Of a stretch of DNA of 41,792 nucleotides, positions 9,535 to 17,588 are shown one piece after another. Made by a program: the position numbers and the translations under genes. The DNA comes from Alistipes sp. GTDB taxonomy: Bacteria > Bacteroidota > Bacteroidia > Bacteroidales > Rikenellaceae. The DNA lies in the NCBI GenBank assembly GCA_017629035.1, contig JAGBXX010000031.1:1-41792 (forward strand), in the 5' to 3' direction. Within the stretch, counting starts at the first letter, position 1. Each line of letters begins with the position of its first letter. Below the pieces are notes generated by a model. The model worked only from the letters and a program-made list of their open reading frames with translations. It was not told the origin of the DNA and did no database searches.

Positions 9535-10404
9535 TCTACTCTCCCTATACTGCTTGGGCGATAGTCCTGTGGCACGCTTGAAGTACTTGCCAAAGAATGA
9601 TTGATTTGGGAAGTTGAGTGCCGCTGCTATCTGCTGAATTGTCATGTCCGAGGATTGGAGCATGGCACGTGCATCGAGTATCACGTGGCGCTCGATCCAG
9701 TCGCTTGCCGCAAGTCCGGTGTTCTCCTTTACCAGCTTTGAGAGGTACTTGGGCGTGATACATAGCTTGTCGGCATAGAAGCTTATAAGACGCTCTGTGG
9801 TGTAGTGCTCCTGCACAAGTTCGGTAAATCGCTGCACCACGGGGTTCTTGCTCATTGTGCTCTCTTTTGAGTGTGGCAGCGTGCTCACGCCTCCATAGTA
9901 GAATACACGCAACAAATTCTCGATGACCTGAAGTCGGAAAGGGTTCTCGGTGTTGGCTGCAGCGCCGTAAAGCATTGTGTAGAAGATATATAGTCCACGT
10001 AGCTCCTGATCCGAGAGGTGGTGAATAGGGTTCTTGTATATGGCCATATACTGCTGCTGCCAGCCAGGGATGTTGACCATGTCGATAAAGCGCTTGGAGA
10101 GGGCTATGGTGTATATCTCTATCTGGTCGGTTATGTCCAGAGGCTCGATAATCTGACCAGGCATGATTGTCACAAGCGCAGGCGATTTTACGTTGTGAAC
10201 CTCGAGGTTTATCTTTAGGTTCAGTTCGCCCTTTAAGCAGAGCACGATGATTGCAAAATCGAGCTTCTTGGGCTCCATCTGTGCGCTCTCCTTGCTGTTG
10301 AACGATATCATTGCCAAGTCCTCGCCAATGATAATATTGTCGTTGGGTAGCGAGCTATCGTGTGGATCTATGCTCTCGAAAAAGCGCTGAAAACGTCCCT
10401 TCAT
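9526..10404 (-). CDS. AraC/XylS-family transcriptional regulator
   Basis: A 292-residue transcription factor. The N-terminal part (about 1-170) looks like a cupin-type sensing domain, with SPALVTIMPGQIIEPL resembling the ligand-binding arm region of AraC proteins. The C-terminal 100 residues form the double helix-turn-helix domain: LISFYADKLCITPKYLSKLVKENTG, then DMTIQQIAAALNFPNQSFFGKYFKRATGLSPKQYR (quoted in parts of the domain near residues 192-288). The open frame extends to 10491, but the promoter at 10446-10477 sits inside that extension, so the ATG at 10402-10404 (MKGRFQRFF) is preferred. The target is unknown; cstA and its partner are the nearest convergent genes, murA the divergent one. 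Confidence 0.93.
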   Translation of the reverse strand: MKGRFQRFFESIDPHDSSLPNDNIIIGEDLAMISFNSKESAQMEPKKLDFAIIVLCLKGELNLKINLEVHNVKSPALVTIMPGQIIEPLDITDQIEIYTIALSKRFIDMVNIPGWQQQYMAIYKNPIHHLSDQELRGLYIFYTMLYGAAANTENPFRLQVIENLLRVFYYGGVSTLPHSKESTMSKNPVVQRFTELVQEHYTTERLISFYADKLCITPKYLSKLVKENTGLAASDWIERHVILDARAMLQSSDMTIQQIAAALNFPNQSFFGKYFKRATGLSPKQYRESRSK

Positions 10405-10445
10405 ATCTTCGGTTAAAATCTTTATCACTATTTGCGTTTGCAGTG

Positions 10446-10477
10446 CAAAGTAATAAACATAAATCCTGAAAACCAAA
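10446..10477 (-). promoter_or_regulatory. Promoter of the AraC-type regulator
   Basis: Minus strand TTTG (10474-10477), 20 bases, then TTACTTTG (10446-10453), one mismatch from TAnnTTTG. It predicts transcription start near 10439, about 35 bases before the ATG at 10404, and decides the start of that gene. The stretch 10478-10620 is A/T-rich and contains no gene that I can support. Confidence 0.55.
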
Positions 10478-10622
10478 CGCCATGCGACCAATGGGCCAAT
10501 AAATGTGGTCTAAATAACTCATTTTTGGGCAAAAATCAACAAAACGAACAATATATAGGCTCGATCGATTAATTTCGAAAACTTGAAAAACGAGCGATTG
10601 TTGATAACTTAGTGGGCTAAAG

Positions 10623-10655
10623 TTTGCTCATGTTCCACAATTTTTTGTACCTTTG
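10623..10655 (+). promoter_or_regulatory. Promoter of the murA operon
   Basis: TTTG at 10623-10626, 21 bases, then TACCTTTG at 10648-10655. Transcription should begin about 10661-10663, leaving only about ten bases before the murA ATG at 10672: a nearly leaderless message. Confidence 0.75.
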
Positions 10656-10671
10656 GTAAAAATTTGTGATT

Positions 10672-11982
10672 ATGGCAAAATTTAGAGTAGAAGGTGGTCA
10701 TCGTCTTAGTGGCGAGATCGTTCCACAAGGTGCCAAAAATGAGGCACTTCAAATTATATGCGCAACACTTCTTACACCCGAGCGTGTTGTTCTCAAGAAT
10801 GTACCTATCATTGCCGATGTGATGCAGCTCATCGAGCTTATGGCGGCCATGGGTGTCAAGGTTGAGCGCCTTGGCGAGGATAGCTTCTCGTTCCAGGCCG
10901 ACGATATCAACCTCGACTACTTGCGCACGGCCGACTATCACAAGCGTTGCCGCCGTCTGCGTGGCTCGGTGATGATGATTGGTCCACTCCTTACCCGCTT
11001 TGGCGTAGGTTTCATGCCTAAGCCTGGTGGCGATAAGATTGGCCGCAGACGTCTTGATACCCACTTCCTCGGCTTCCAGAAGCTTGGCGCAGAGTTTAAC
11101 TTTGATATTAGCGACGAGTTCTATACTGTTGAGGCAAAGCGCCTTAAGGGTACATATATGTTGCTCGACGAGGCGTCGGTTACGGGTACTGCCAATATCG
11201 TTATGGCGGCAGTCTTAGCCGAGGGTAAGACCACAATCTATAACGCTGCCTGCGAGCCATACTTGCAGCAGCTCTGCAAGATGCTTAACCGCATGGGTGC
11301 CAAGATTTCGGGTATCGCCTCTAATCTGCTCACTATCGAGGGTGTCGAGTCGCTCGGTGGTACTGAGCACACTATGCTCCCAGATATGATCGAGGTGGGT
11401 AGCTTCATCGGTATGGCTGCCATGAACCGCTCGGAGCTTACAATCAAGGATGTGTCGTACGAGAACCTCGGTATCATTCCTGCTCAGTTTGCCCGCATGG
11501 GTATTAAGTTCGAGCAGCGTGGCGACGATATCTACATCCCTCAGCAGGATCACTACAGCATTGAGAGCTTTATCGATGGTTCGATTATGACCATTGCCGA
11601 TGCTCCATGGCCAGGCCTCACACCCGATTTGTTGTCTATCTTCCTTGTTGTGGCGACCCAGGCTAAGGGCTCAGTGCTCATCCACCAGAAGATGTTTGAG
11701 AGCCGTCTGTTCTTCGTCGACAAGCTTATCGATATGGGTGCGCAGATCATCCTTTGCGACCCTCACCGTGCAACAGTTATTGGCCACGACCACCGCATGC
11801 CGCTGCGTGCAGCTAATATGTCGTCGCCCGATATTCGTGCCGGCGTAGCACTCCTTATTGCTGCGATGAGCGCTGAGGGTGTGAGCACAATTCAGAATAT
11901 CGAGCAGATTGACCGTGGCTACCGTGATATCGAGACACGTCTTAATGCCCTCGGTGCACGCATCACACGTATTGACGAATAA
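10672..11982 (+). CDS. murA: UDP-N-acetylglucosamine 1-carboxyvinyltransferase (Asp variant)
   Basis: Transfers enolpyruvate from phosphoenolpyruvate to UDP-GlcNAc, the first committed step of peptidoglycan synthesis in the cytoplasm. The 436-residue protein has the family length. K22-N23 in PQGAKNEAL are the conserved substrate-binding pair. The active-site loop reads KPGGDKIGRRRLDTH, so the residue equivalent to E. coli Cys115 (in PGGCTIGARP) is D121. Asp at this place is known from naturally fosfomycin-insensitive MurA enzymes such as those of mycobacteria and chlamydiae. A GTG six bases upstream (10666) is possible, but ATG at 10672 gives the usual MAKF start. First gene of an operon with tdk, tsaC, a thioesterase gene and queA, with gaps of 2-15 bases. 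Confidence 0.96.
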   Translation: MAKFRVEGGHRLSGEIVPQGAKNEALQIICATLLTPERVVLKNVPIIADVMQLIELMAAMGVKVERLGEDSFSFQADDINLDYLRTADYHKRCRRLRGSVMMIGPLLTRFGVGFMPKPGGDKIGRRRLDTHFLGFQKLGAEFNFDISDEFYTVEAKRLKGTYMLLDEASVTGTANIVMAAVLAEGKTTIYNAACEPYLQQLCKMLNRMGAKISGIASNLLTIEGVESLGGTEHTMLPDMIEVGSFIGMAAMNRSELTIKDVSYENLGIIPAQFARMGIKFEQRGDDIYIPQQDHYSIESFIDGSIMTIADAPWPGLTPDLLSIFLVVATQAKGSVLIHQKMFESRLFFVDKLIDMGAQIILCDPHRATVIGHDHRMPLRAANMSSPDIRAGVALLIAAMSAEGVSTIQNIEQIDRGYRDIETRLNALGARITRIDE

Positions 11983-11997
11983 TCCCCCTTCGGTACG

Positions 11998-12564
11998 ATG
12001 TTTTTAGAGAATAACAAACACAAGGGCTGGATTGAGGTCATCTGCGGCTCGATGTTCTCGGGTAAGACCGAGGAGCTTATACGCCGCATGAAGCGAGCAC
12101 AGTTTGCCAACCTCAAGGTAGAGATTTTCAAGCCCTCGATCGACGTGCGCTACTCCGAGGAGGAGGTGGTGTCGCATGATGCCAATGCTATTCAGTCTAC
12201 CCCCGTGGAGTCGGCGCAGAACATCCTGCTCATGACCTCGGATGTCGATGTTGTGGGTATCGACGAGGCTCAGTTTTTCGACGATGGTATTGTCGATGTG
12301 TGCCGCCAGTTGGCAAATAGCGGTATTCGAGTGATCGTTGCAGGTCTTGATATGGACTATATGGGTGTCCCCTTTGGCCCTATGCCAGCGCTTATGGCCA
12401 CGGCAGAGTATGTCACTAAGGTGCACGCTATCTGTGTGCGCTGTGGCGACCTTGCTCACCACTCACATCGCCTCACGGAGGACGATAAGCAGGTGGTGTT
12501 GGGTGCTAAGGAGACCTATCAGCCCATCTGTCGTCACTGCTTCAATGAACTAAAAAACAAGTAG
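11998..12564 (+). CDS. tdk: Thymidine kinase
   Basis: ATP-dependent salvage kinase making dTMP from thymidine. The 188-residue protein is a type II (TK1-like) enzyme: P-loop GSMFSGKT (17-24), Walker B/catalytic DEAQFF (89-94, catalytic E90), lasso region after [13 protein letters not shown], and a structural zinc site formed by C146/C149 (CVRC) and C178/C181 (CRHC). It starts 15 bases behind murA in the same operon. Nothing is missing or unusual. Confidence 0.97.
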   Translation: MFLENNKHKGWIEVICGSMFSGKTEELIRRMKRAQFANLKVEIFKPSIDVRYSEEEVVSHDANAIQSTPVESAQNILLMTSDVDVVGIDEAQFFDDGIVDVCRQLANSGIRVIVAGLDMDYMGVPFGPMPALMATAEYVTKVHAICVRCGDLAHHSHRLTEDDKQVVLGAKETYQPICRHCFNELKNK

Positions 12565-12571
12565 ATAAGCT

Positions 12572-13135
12572 ATGCTCAAGGCTGTTGAAAAATGTGTTGA
12601 GGTGCTCCGTGACGGAGGCCTTATACTATATCCCACCGATACGGTGTGGGGCATTGGTTGCGATGCAACTCAGGAGGAGGCCGTAAAGAAGATTTACGCC
12701 CTCAAGCGCAGCGAGGATAAGACCTCGATGCTCTGCCTCATGCGCGACGCAGATATGATTGTGCGCTATGTTAACAAGGCTCCAGGTATCGCCTTCGAGG
12801 TTATGGAGCTCTCAGACAAGCCTCTCACGGCTATCCTTCCAGGCGCTGTGGGCGTTGCTCCAAGCCTTATTCCCGAGACTCAGACCCTTGGCGTGCGTGT
12901 GCCTCAGCACGACTTCTGCCAGGCACTGCTCCGCAAGTTTGGTAAGCCTATCGTCTCAACCTCGGCAAATATCTCGGGCGAGCCTGCGGCAAAGCGCCTC
13001 AAGGATGTCGACGAGGAGATTCTCAAGGGTGTGGACCATGTTGTTCATCCACGTTTCGAGGGTAAGCCAACGCTCAAGCCAAGTGCGATTATTGCCTTTG
13101 GCGAGGGTGGTGAGGTAGAGATTATTCGTAGCTAA
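12572..13135 (+). CDS. tsaC: L-threonylcarbamoyladenylate synthase (Sua5/YrdC family)
   Basis: Family enzyme that makes threonylcarbamoyl-AMP from threonine, bicarbonate and ATP for the universal t6A modification at position 37 of ANN-decoding tRNAs. The 187-residue single-domain protein has the N-terminal YPTDTVWGIGCDA motif, the KRSEDK nucleotide-binding segment and VSTSANISGEPA near residue 130. It lacks the C-terminal Sua5 domain, so it is the short TsaC/YrdC-like form; the related YciO subfamily is the main alternative. It starts 7 bases after tdk. Confidence 0.88.
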   Translation: MLKAVEKCVEVLRDGGLILYPTDTVWGIGCDATQEEAVKKIYALKRSEDKTSMLCLMRDADMIVRYVNKAPGIAFEVMELSDKPLTAILPGAVGVAPSLIPETQTLGVRVPQHDFCQALLRKFGKPIVSTSANISGEPAAKRLKDVDEEILKGVDHVVHPRFEGKPTLKPSAIIAFGEGGEVEIIRS

Positions 13136-13141
13136 GATATT

Positions 13142-13549
13142 ATGGCAAAGTCACTTATAACTCCTGTGCAGAAGCGATTCTCGGATGTCGACTCGTTTAT
13201 GCACGTGAACAATATCTGGCAGCAGAGCTACTTCGATATGGGCAAGACCCACTTCTATCGTACGGTTCTTGGCACTACAGGCGTATTCGATAAATTGCGT
13301 ATCATCACCGCCTCGACACATACCGACTACTATGGTCAGGTGCGTCTTGAGGACGATATCGTGGTGCGCACCGATATATCACGCATCGGTAGCAAGAGCA
13401 TGACCCTGCACCAGTGCATCATGCTCGGCGATAAGGTGCTCACGGAGAGCTCGTCGGTGATGGTTGCCTTCGATTTCGAGGAGCAGCGAAGTGTCGAGAT
13501 GCCCGAGGATTGGAAGCAGAAGTTGAGCGAGTATCTAATCACTGAGTAA
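13142..13549 (+). CDS. Acyl-CoA thioesterase, 4HBT hotdog fold (YbgC-like)
   Basis: A 135-residue hotdog-fold protein. The motif FSDVDSFMHVNN matches the family active-site signature (D-x-D-x-x-G-H-V-N-N) with Met where Gly is usual. The family hydrolyses acyl-CoA or acyl-ACP thioesters; the substrate here cannot be read from the sequence. It starts 6 bases after tsaC and ends 2 bases before queA, so it is inside the operon although its function is unrelated to tRNA modification. Confidence 0.85.
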   Translation: MAKSLITPVQKRFSDVDSFMHVNNIWQQSYFDMGKTHFYRTVLGTTGVFDKLRIITASTHTDYYGQVRLEDDIVVRTDISRIGSKSMTLHQCIMLGDKVLTESSSVMVAFDFEEQRSVEMPEDWKQKLSEYLITE

Positions 13550-13551
13550 CT

Positions 13552-14775
13552 ATGCAACAGGCTGATCGTCATATAGATATAAATAGTTTTAACTACGACC
13601 TTCCTAACGAGCGAATTGCAAAGTTCCCTCTCTCGGAGCGTTCGGGGTCAAAGCTTCTTGTTTACGACAATGGCACTATCTTGGAGAGCCGTTTTGCCTC
13701 TGTTGCCGACCATCTTCCCCAGGGTGCTATGCTTGTCTTCAACAACACCCGTGTGGTGCGTGCTCGTATCGTTATGCACAAGGCTTCGGGTGCCCGCATA
13801 GAGGTATTCTGCCTCGAGCCGCACAAGCCAGCCGACTATGAGCGTGCCTTTGCCATGCGTGGCGAGGGGGAGTGGAGCTGCGTGGTGGGCAACCTCAAGA
13901 AGTGGAAGGAGGGCGAGATAGCTATCGACTTTGAACTCGAGGGCGAGGCCTATAGACTCACTGCCGAGATTGTTGAGCGTGGCACACGTGAGCATATCGT
14001 GCGCTTCAGGTGGAGTGCAGACCTCAGCTTTGGCGAGATGTTGGAGCTCCTGGGTCGTATCCCTATTCCGCCATATTTGAACCGTGATAGCGAGGAGATT
14101 GACAATAGTCGCTACCAGACCGTATATGCTAAGTATGAGGGCTCGGTTGCAGCGCCTACTGCGGGTCTTCACTTTACACCCGAGCTTATCGCCTCGATGC
14201 GAGATAAGGGCTTTGGTTTTGAGGAGGTTACGCTCCATGTTGGTGCTGGTACGTTCCTCCCTGTTAAGGACGAGAATGCCGCTGAGCACCCTATGCATAC
14301 TGAGCACTTTACTGTGACTCGTGCTACCGTAGCCGAACTTCGCAAAAATATTGGTCGCATCGTGTCGGTAGGTACTACCTCGGTGCGTACGCTCGAGTCG
14401 CTCTCGGCCCTTGCGTGGCGTATAAAGAGCGGTGGCGAGCCTGAGTGTGAGAGAGTTGTGGGTCAGTGGGAGCTATACTCTATACCCGAGGATTTCACTG
14501 GCGAGGAGGCTCTAAGTACGTTAGAGGAGTATATGACAAGCCATGGTCTTGAGCAGCTCAAGGCGGCTACGCAGATTATGATTACACCTCTTGGATATCG
14601 CTTCCGCATAGTGAAGTATATCATCACGAACTTCCACCAGCCAAAGTCTACGTTGCTGCTGCTTGTGAGTGCATACGTTGGCGAGGATTGGCACAAGATA
14701 TACGACTATGCTCTCTCGAACGACTTTAGATTTTTGAGCTATGGCGACTCGTCGCTCTTGAAGGTAGATAGATAG
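13552..14775 (+). CDS. queA: S-adenosylmethionine:tRNA ribosyltransferase-isomerase
   Basis: Transfers and isomerises the ribosyl part of S-adenosylmethionine onto preQ1 in tRNA, giving epoxyqueuosine in the queuosine pathway. The 407-residue protein carries the recognisable stretches FNYDLPNERIAKFPL (residues 13-27), LVFNNTRVVRARI near 62, GRIPIPPYLNR near 169, AAPTAGLHFTPEL near 201, LHVGAGTFLPV near 224 and ITNFHQPKSTLLLLVSA near 359. It is longer than the roughly 350-residue E. coli enzyme. Last gene of the murA operon, followed by a strong bidirectional terminator. Confidence 0.96.
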   Translation: MQQADRHIDINSFNYDLPNERIAKFPLSERSGSKLLVYDNGTILESRFASVADHLPQGAMLVFNNTRVVRARIVMHKASGARIEVFCLEPHKPADYERAFAMRGEGEWSCVVGNLKKWKEGEIAIDFELEGEAYRLTAEIVERGTREHIVRFRWSADLSFGEMLELLGRIPIPPYLNRDSEEIDNSRYQTVYAKYEGSVAAPTAGLHFTPELIASMRDKGFGFEEVTLHVGAGTFLPVKDENAAEHPMHTEHFTVTRATVAELRKNIGRIVSVGTTSVRTLESLSALAWRIKSGGEPECERVVGQWELYSIPEDFTGEEALSTLEEYMTSHGLEQLKAATQIMITPLGYRFRIVKYIITNFHQPKSTLLLLVSAYVGEDWHKIYDYALSNDFRFLSYGDSSLLKVDR

Positions 14776-14804
14776 CTCTGGCAGTAGCTGCAAGTTATAA
14801 TAAA

Positions 14805-14838
14805 ATGGGGGTGTCCACACTATGTTGGACACCCCCAT
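14805..14838. terminator. Bidirectional hairpin terminator between queA and the lipoprotein gene
   Basis: Perfect 12-bp stem: ATGGGGGTGTCC (14805-14816) pairs with GGACACCCCCAT (14827-14838) around a 10-base loop. It lies between the convergent 3' ends of queA and the lipoprotein gene and can serve both, although the flanking U-tracts are weak. Confidence 0.8.
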
Positions 14839-14857
14839 ATCTTTGATGTCGTGGGCG

Positions 14858-15454
14858 TTAGCTCTTAAATGAGATTGTTCCCTCCCACTCGAGCGATATG
14901 CTCTCGCCGTTCTCCATGTCGAAGTATGCACGGATCTTGTGATAAGGGTAGCCCGATGAGTGCTCAGTGTCGGCAATAACCTCGACCCAACCCTCCTTGA
15001 AACGAATCAAGTCGCCATTTACCACAGGCACAAAGTAGCTCCACTCACGGTATGTGGCGTTGTCGGTGTGGTCCGCAAGAGGGTAGCGGCCAGTCTCGAG
15101 TGTGGCGTTGCTCTCTGCGGTGTAGATGTCGAGATATATGGCATAGCCGGTATATTCGTCGAAGAATGTCATGTAGTCGTTGCGCTTGCCATCGGCAATA
15201 GTCACGAGCGATGATGCAGCGATGCGCTCACCCAGAGCGTATGTAGCCTCGGGAAGTGGCTGAGGATTATCAATCCACGAGTTATCCTCGTCACCCTTGT
15301 TCTCCTCATCTCCCTTGTTCTCATCCCCATTGTTCTCGTCGTCGTTTGGCTGCTCGGTATTATCATCGGGAGGAGTTGGGGTATCTGGGTTGGTAGGCTC
15401 GCAAGCAACGATAGCTACTGCGAGTAGTGCTAGAAATAGTTTTGCAATCTTCAT
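14858..15454 (-). CDS. Hypothetical lipoprotein with acidic low-complexity linker
   Basis: A 198-residue exported lipoprotein of unknown function. The signal peptide MKIAKLFLALLAVAIVAC ends in a lipobox with acceptor C18. Residues about 20-62 are a Pro/Asp/Glu/Asn-rich linker with DEN and KGDE repeats, which would hold the folded part away from the membrane. The C-terminal domain (about 70-198) is predicted to be mostly beta strand, with YALGERIAASSLVTI and YTGYAIYLDIY; I recognise no family. The acidic residues just after the cysteine agree loosely with Bacteroidota surface-export signals. Just upstream are a hairpin overlapping the AGGAG and the plsX terminator. Confidence 0.82.
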   Translation of the reverse strand: MKIAKLFLALLAVAIVACEPTNPDTPTPPDDNTEQPNDDENNGDENKGDEENKGDEDNSWIDNPQPLPEATYALGERIAASSLVTIADGKRNDYMTFFDEYTGYAIYLDIYTAESNATLETGRYPLADHTDNATYREWSYFVPVVNGDLIRFKEGWVEVIADTEHSSGYPYHKIRAYFDMENGESISLEWEGTISFKS

Positions 15455-15460
15455 AGTTCT

Positions 15461-15477
15461 CCTATTTGTTAAATAGG
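15461..15477 (-). promoter_or_regulatory. Hairpin overlapping the ribosome-binding site of the lipoprotein gene
   Basis: CCTATTT (15461-15467) and AAATAGG (15471-15477) form a perfect 7-bp inverted repeat around three bases. On the minus-strand message the downstream arm supplies the start of AGGAG, which lies a few bases before the ATG at 15454. The hairpin would therefore partly hide a Shine-Dalgarno sequence, itself unusual in Bacteroidota. Confidence 0.45.
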
Positions 15478-15496
15478 GTCGTCATAGCGACGACCC
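15476..15496 (-). terminator. Hairpin downstream of plsX
   Basis: GGGTCGTC (15476-15483) and GACGACCC (15489-15496) pair perfectly around five bases, directly behind the plsX stop. There is no long U-tract, so termination may be partial and the lipoprotein gene may be read from the plsX operon. Confidence 0.6.
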
Positions 15497-15506
15497 CAAA
15501 TTATAT

Positions 15507-16556
15507 CTATGCCTCAGCCTCGGTTGCTGCGCTCTCCTTGAGAGCCTCGCGCAACTTAGCGGGGAAGTTACTCTTGATATCACGCTCCATAGAGAGGATC
15601 ATGCTGCAGATAGCACGTGCCGATGAGCTACCGTGGCCAATCATCACAGGTGCGTTTACACCCATAACCTGAAGACCACCAATGCTCTCTGCATTCATGT
15701 TATCCCAGAAGTCGTACTGCCAGTAGAGCTTTGGAACGATGCGGCCAAGCAACCAGCGCCACATGAGCTTGAAGCGTGGTTTGCCACCACCAAGGCGGAA
15801 GTTGATGCGATACAACGCCTCGGCCATCTTGAGAAGGCTGTTACCCACGAAGGCGTCGGCAACAACAACATCGCCAATCTTGCCAGTGAAGATGTACGAA
15901 GCCTCGACATTGCCCACGAAGTTGTAGCGCTTGTCCTCCTTCATGAGGTCGTATGTAGCCTTAGCCTGGGCATTACCCTTGCCCTCCTCCTCACCAATGT
16001 TGAGCAGCGCAACACGAGGGTTCTCCATGCCAAGAGCCGACTTAGCGTAGATTGAGCCAAGAAGACCGTACTGAGCCAATACCTCGGGCTTAGCGTCGAC
16101 ATTCAGACCCACGTCCATGAGTACAGCACGCTGGATACCCTTCTCAGGAGAGATTGTTGGGATGAGTGTTGCGAGCACAGGGCGGATAACACCCTCAATA
16201 GGCTTCACAACCTGCATTGAGCCCACCATCATAGCTCCTGTAGAGCCAGCACTTGCAAAGCCGTCGATCTTGCCCTCCACCAGGTGGCGGAAGCCTACGC
16301 TGATGCTCGAGTCCTTCTTCGATACGAATGCCTTGGCAGGATGGTCGCCCATCTCGATGACTTCGCTTGTAGGTACGATGTCAAAATTTGATGCGTTTGA
16401 GCCATGCTTAGCAATGAGCTCCAAGATGCGCTTCTGGTCGCCAAAGAGCACGATGCGGCTATCTTTGTCGATAAATTTCAGAGCAGCGATTGCGCCTTCG
16501 ATTGCTACTTCGGGAGCAAAGTCGCCACCCATGGCGTCGATACCTATCTTAATCAT
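15507..16556 (-). CDS. plsX: Phosphate acyltransferase PlsX
   Basis: Converts acyl-ACP to acyl-phosphate for phospholipid synthesis at the inner membrane face. The 349-residue protein shows IGIDAMGGDFAP at residues 4-15, FASAGSTGAMM near 99 and NIGEEEGKGN near 196, all typical of PlsX. It lies behind rpmF in the usual yceD-rpmF-plsX order, but the fabH often found next is replaced here by the lipoprotein gene. A strong hairpin (16593-16628) separates it from rpmF, so expression could come from read-through or a promoter close to its start. Confidence 0.95.
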   Translation of the reverse strand: MIKIGIDAMGGDFAPEVAIEGAIAALKFIDKDSRIVLFGDQKRILELIAKHGSNASNFDIVPTSEVIEMGDHPAKAFVSKKDSSISVGFRHLVEGKIDGFASAGSTGAMMVGSMQVVKPIEGVIRPVLATLIPTISPEKGIQRAVLMDVGLNVDAKPEVLAQYGLLGSIYAKSALGMENPRVALLNIGEEEGKGNAQAKATYDLMKEDKRYNFVGNVEASYIFTGKIGDVVVADAFVGNSLLKMAEALYRINFRLGGGKPRFKLMWRWLLGRIVPKLYWQYDFWDNMNAESIGGLQVMGVNAPVMIGHGSSSARAICSMILSMERDIKSNFPAKLREALKESAATEAEA

Positions 16557-16592
16557 TATTTGAAGTTGTTGGGTTTACAAAAGGAATAACAA

Positions 16593-16628
16593 AAAAGAGC
16601 ACTACCGCATGATGCGGTGTGCTCTTTT
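16593..16628 (-). terminator. Long hairpin between rpmF and plsX
   Basis: AAAAGAGCAC (16593-16602) pairs with GTGCTCTTTT (16619-16628), and inside it ACCGCAT (16604-16610) pairs with ATGCGGT (16612-16618) with one unpaired base on each side of the arms. Read on the minus strand it ends in a U-tract, so it should terminate or attenuate transcription behind rpmF. Confidence 0.8.
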
Positions 16629-16642
16629 ACCATTTGTGAAGA

Positions 16643-16828
16643 CTACTCAGCAGCCTTCTTCTCGATTGCGAGCTTACCGCGGTAGAAGCCACACTCTGGG
16701 CATACGCGGTGGTAGAGTACTGCTGAACCACAGTTCGAGCAAGTTACTACAGTAGGAACTACAGCCTTGTAGTGAGTTCTTCTCTTGTCACGTCGTGTAG
16801 ACGAAACTTTGTGTTTTGGATGTGCCAT
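16643..16828 (-). CDS. rpmF: 50S ribosomal protein L32
   Basis: Small large-subunit ribosomal protein of 61 residues. MAHPKHKVSSTRRDKRRTHY is the typical basic L32 start, and a four-cysteine zinc site is present: C30/C33 (CSNC) and C43/C46 (CPEC). It lies between yceD and plsX on the minus strand, the conserved order in many bacteria. The 87-base leader to yceD contains a small inverted repeat (16867-16903). Confidence 0.97.
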   Translation of the reverse strand: MAHPKHKVSSTRRDKRRTHYKAVVPTVVTCSNCGSAVLYHRVCPECGFYRGKLAIEKKAAE

Positions 16829-16866
16829 CTTACAATATAATTTTTAAGTTTTATGTTTCGTTTTGC

Positions 16867-16903
16867 TTGCACCCTCCGCTTGACGGATAAGCCGATTGTG
16901 CAA
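16867..16903 (-). promoter_or_regulatory. Inverted repeat in the rpmF leader
   Basis: TTGCAC (16867-16872) and GTGCAA (16898-16903) can form an outer stem enclosing a TCCG/CGGA stem in the gap between yceD and rpmF. It could be a leader structure for L32 control or an mRNA-processing site; no direct support beyond the complementarity. Confidence 0.3.
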
Positions 16904-16915
16904 ACCTCAATCTCT

Positions 16916-17482
16916 CTATTTTGTGCTCTTCTCCATCTGCTTCTTGAGCTGCTCGAGAAGCTCGCGGTTGTGATCGTCGAGGGCTACAACCTCATCCTCA
17001 TCAGCCTCGGCCTCGATACGCTCGAACTCCTCCTCCGAGAGCTCGGTGAAGGCTGCCAACATCTCTGGATTGCAACCGCCCTCCTCGTGCACACGGCGAT
17101 AGGGTAGTGAGAGCACTATGCTCTCGTAGATATACTGTGTGAGGTCGAGCATATCCTCCGAGGGTGACATCCACAACACCTCGCCATCGTAGTCGTTGAT
17201 CTCGTCTGAGAATTTAACAACAAGCTCGCCACTGTAATCTACGGCTATGGGGCAGTCCTCCAGGCAGCGATCGCACTCACAAATTACCTCGCCAGTGATA
17301 TCGACTGAGAGCTCAAGCATAGTTTCGCTACGCTTAAGGTCAACATGAGCCTGGCAGCTACCCGACTTAATCTCAATGCGATCGTACGCCTCGAAGAGTG
17401 CGTCATCTACCTGAAAATCAAAGTCGTAGCTTCCGTTTTTTAGCCCTTTATAGGCTATTGTATATAGTCTAATCTGCTCCAT
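16916..17482 (-). CDS. yceD: YceD/DUF177 family protein
   Basis: A 188-residue acidic protein of the DUF177 family, which is nearly always encoded beside rpmF; in other organisms it has been linked to rRNA (23S) metabolism, the exact role being unsettled. The CECDRCLEDC stretch (about 68-77) matches the family's C-x-R-C-L signature. The C-terminus is a charged coiled-coil-like tail, with a Glu/Asp run around 145-165. The frame is open to 17503, but that ATG overlaps the -7 box, so the ATG at 17480-17482 (MEQIRLYT) is taken. First gene of the operon with rpmF and perhaps plsX. Confidence 0.88.
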   Translation of the reverse strand: MEQIRLYTIAYKGLKNGSYDFDFQVDDALFEAYDRIEIKSGSCQAHVDLKRSETMLELSVDITGEVICECDRCLEDCPIAVDYSGELVVKFSDEINDYDGEVLWMSPSEDMLDLTQYIYESIVLSLPYRRVHEEGGCNPEMLAAFTELSEEEFERIEAEADEDEVVALDDHNRELLEQLKKQMEKSTK

Positions 17483-17500
17483 TTCAGCATAAATAGCCTG

Positions 17501-17532
17501 CAAATTTACGATAAAAAACTAAAATCTGCAAA
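17501..17532 (-). promoter_or_regulatory. Promoter of the yceD-rpmF operon
   Basis: Minus strand TTTG (17529-17532), exactly 20 bases, then TAAATTTG (17501-17508): a full match to the Bacteroidota consensus. Start of transcription is expected near 17494, about 12 bases before the ATG. Confidence 0.82.
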
Positions 17533-17588
17533 TTATTACTATTTTTGTGTCGAAGTTTTTGTACAAAAGATAAATAATTTTTACCCTT

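Noticed and set aside
10405-10491. 29-codon N-terminal extension of the AraC-type regulator
   Set aside because: A promoter with correct spacing lies inside it, so the extension would not be transcribed from that promoter.
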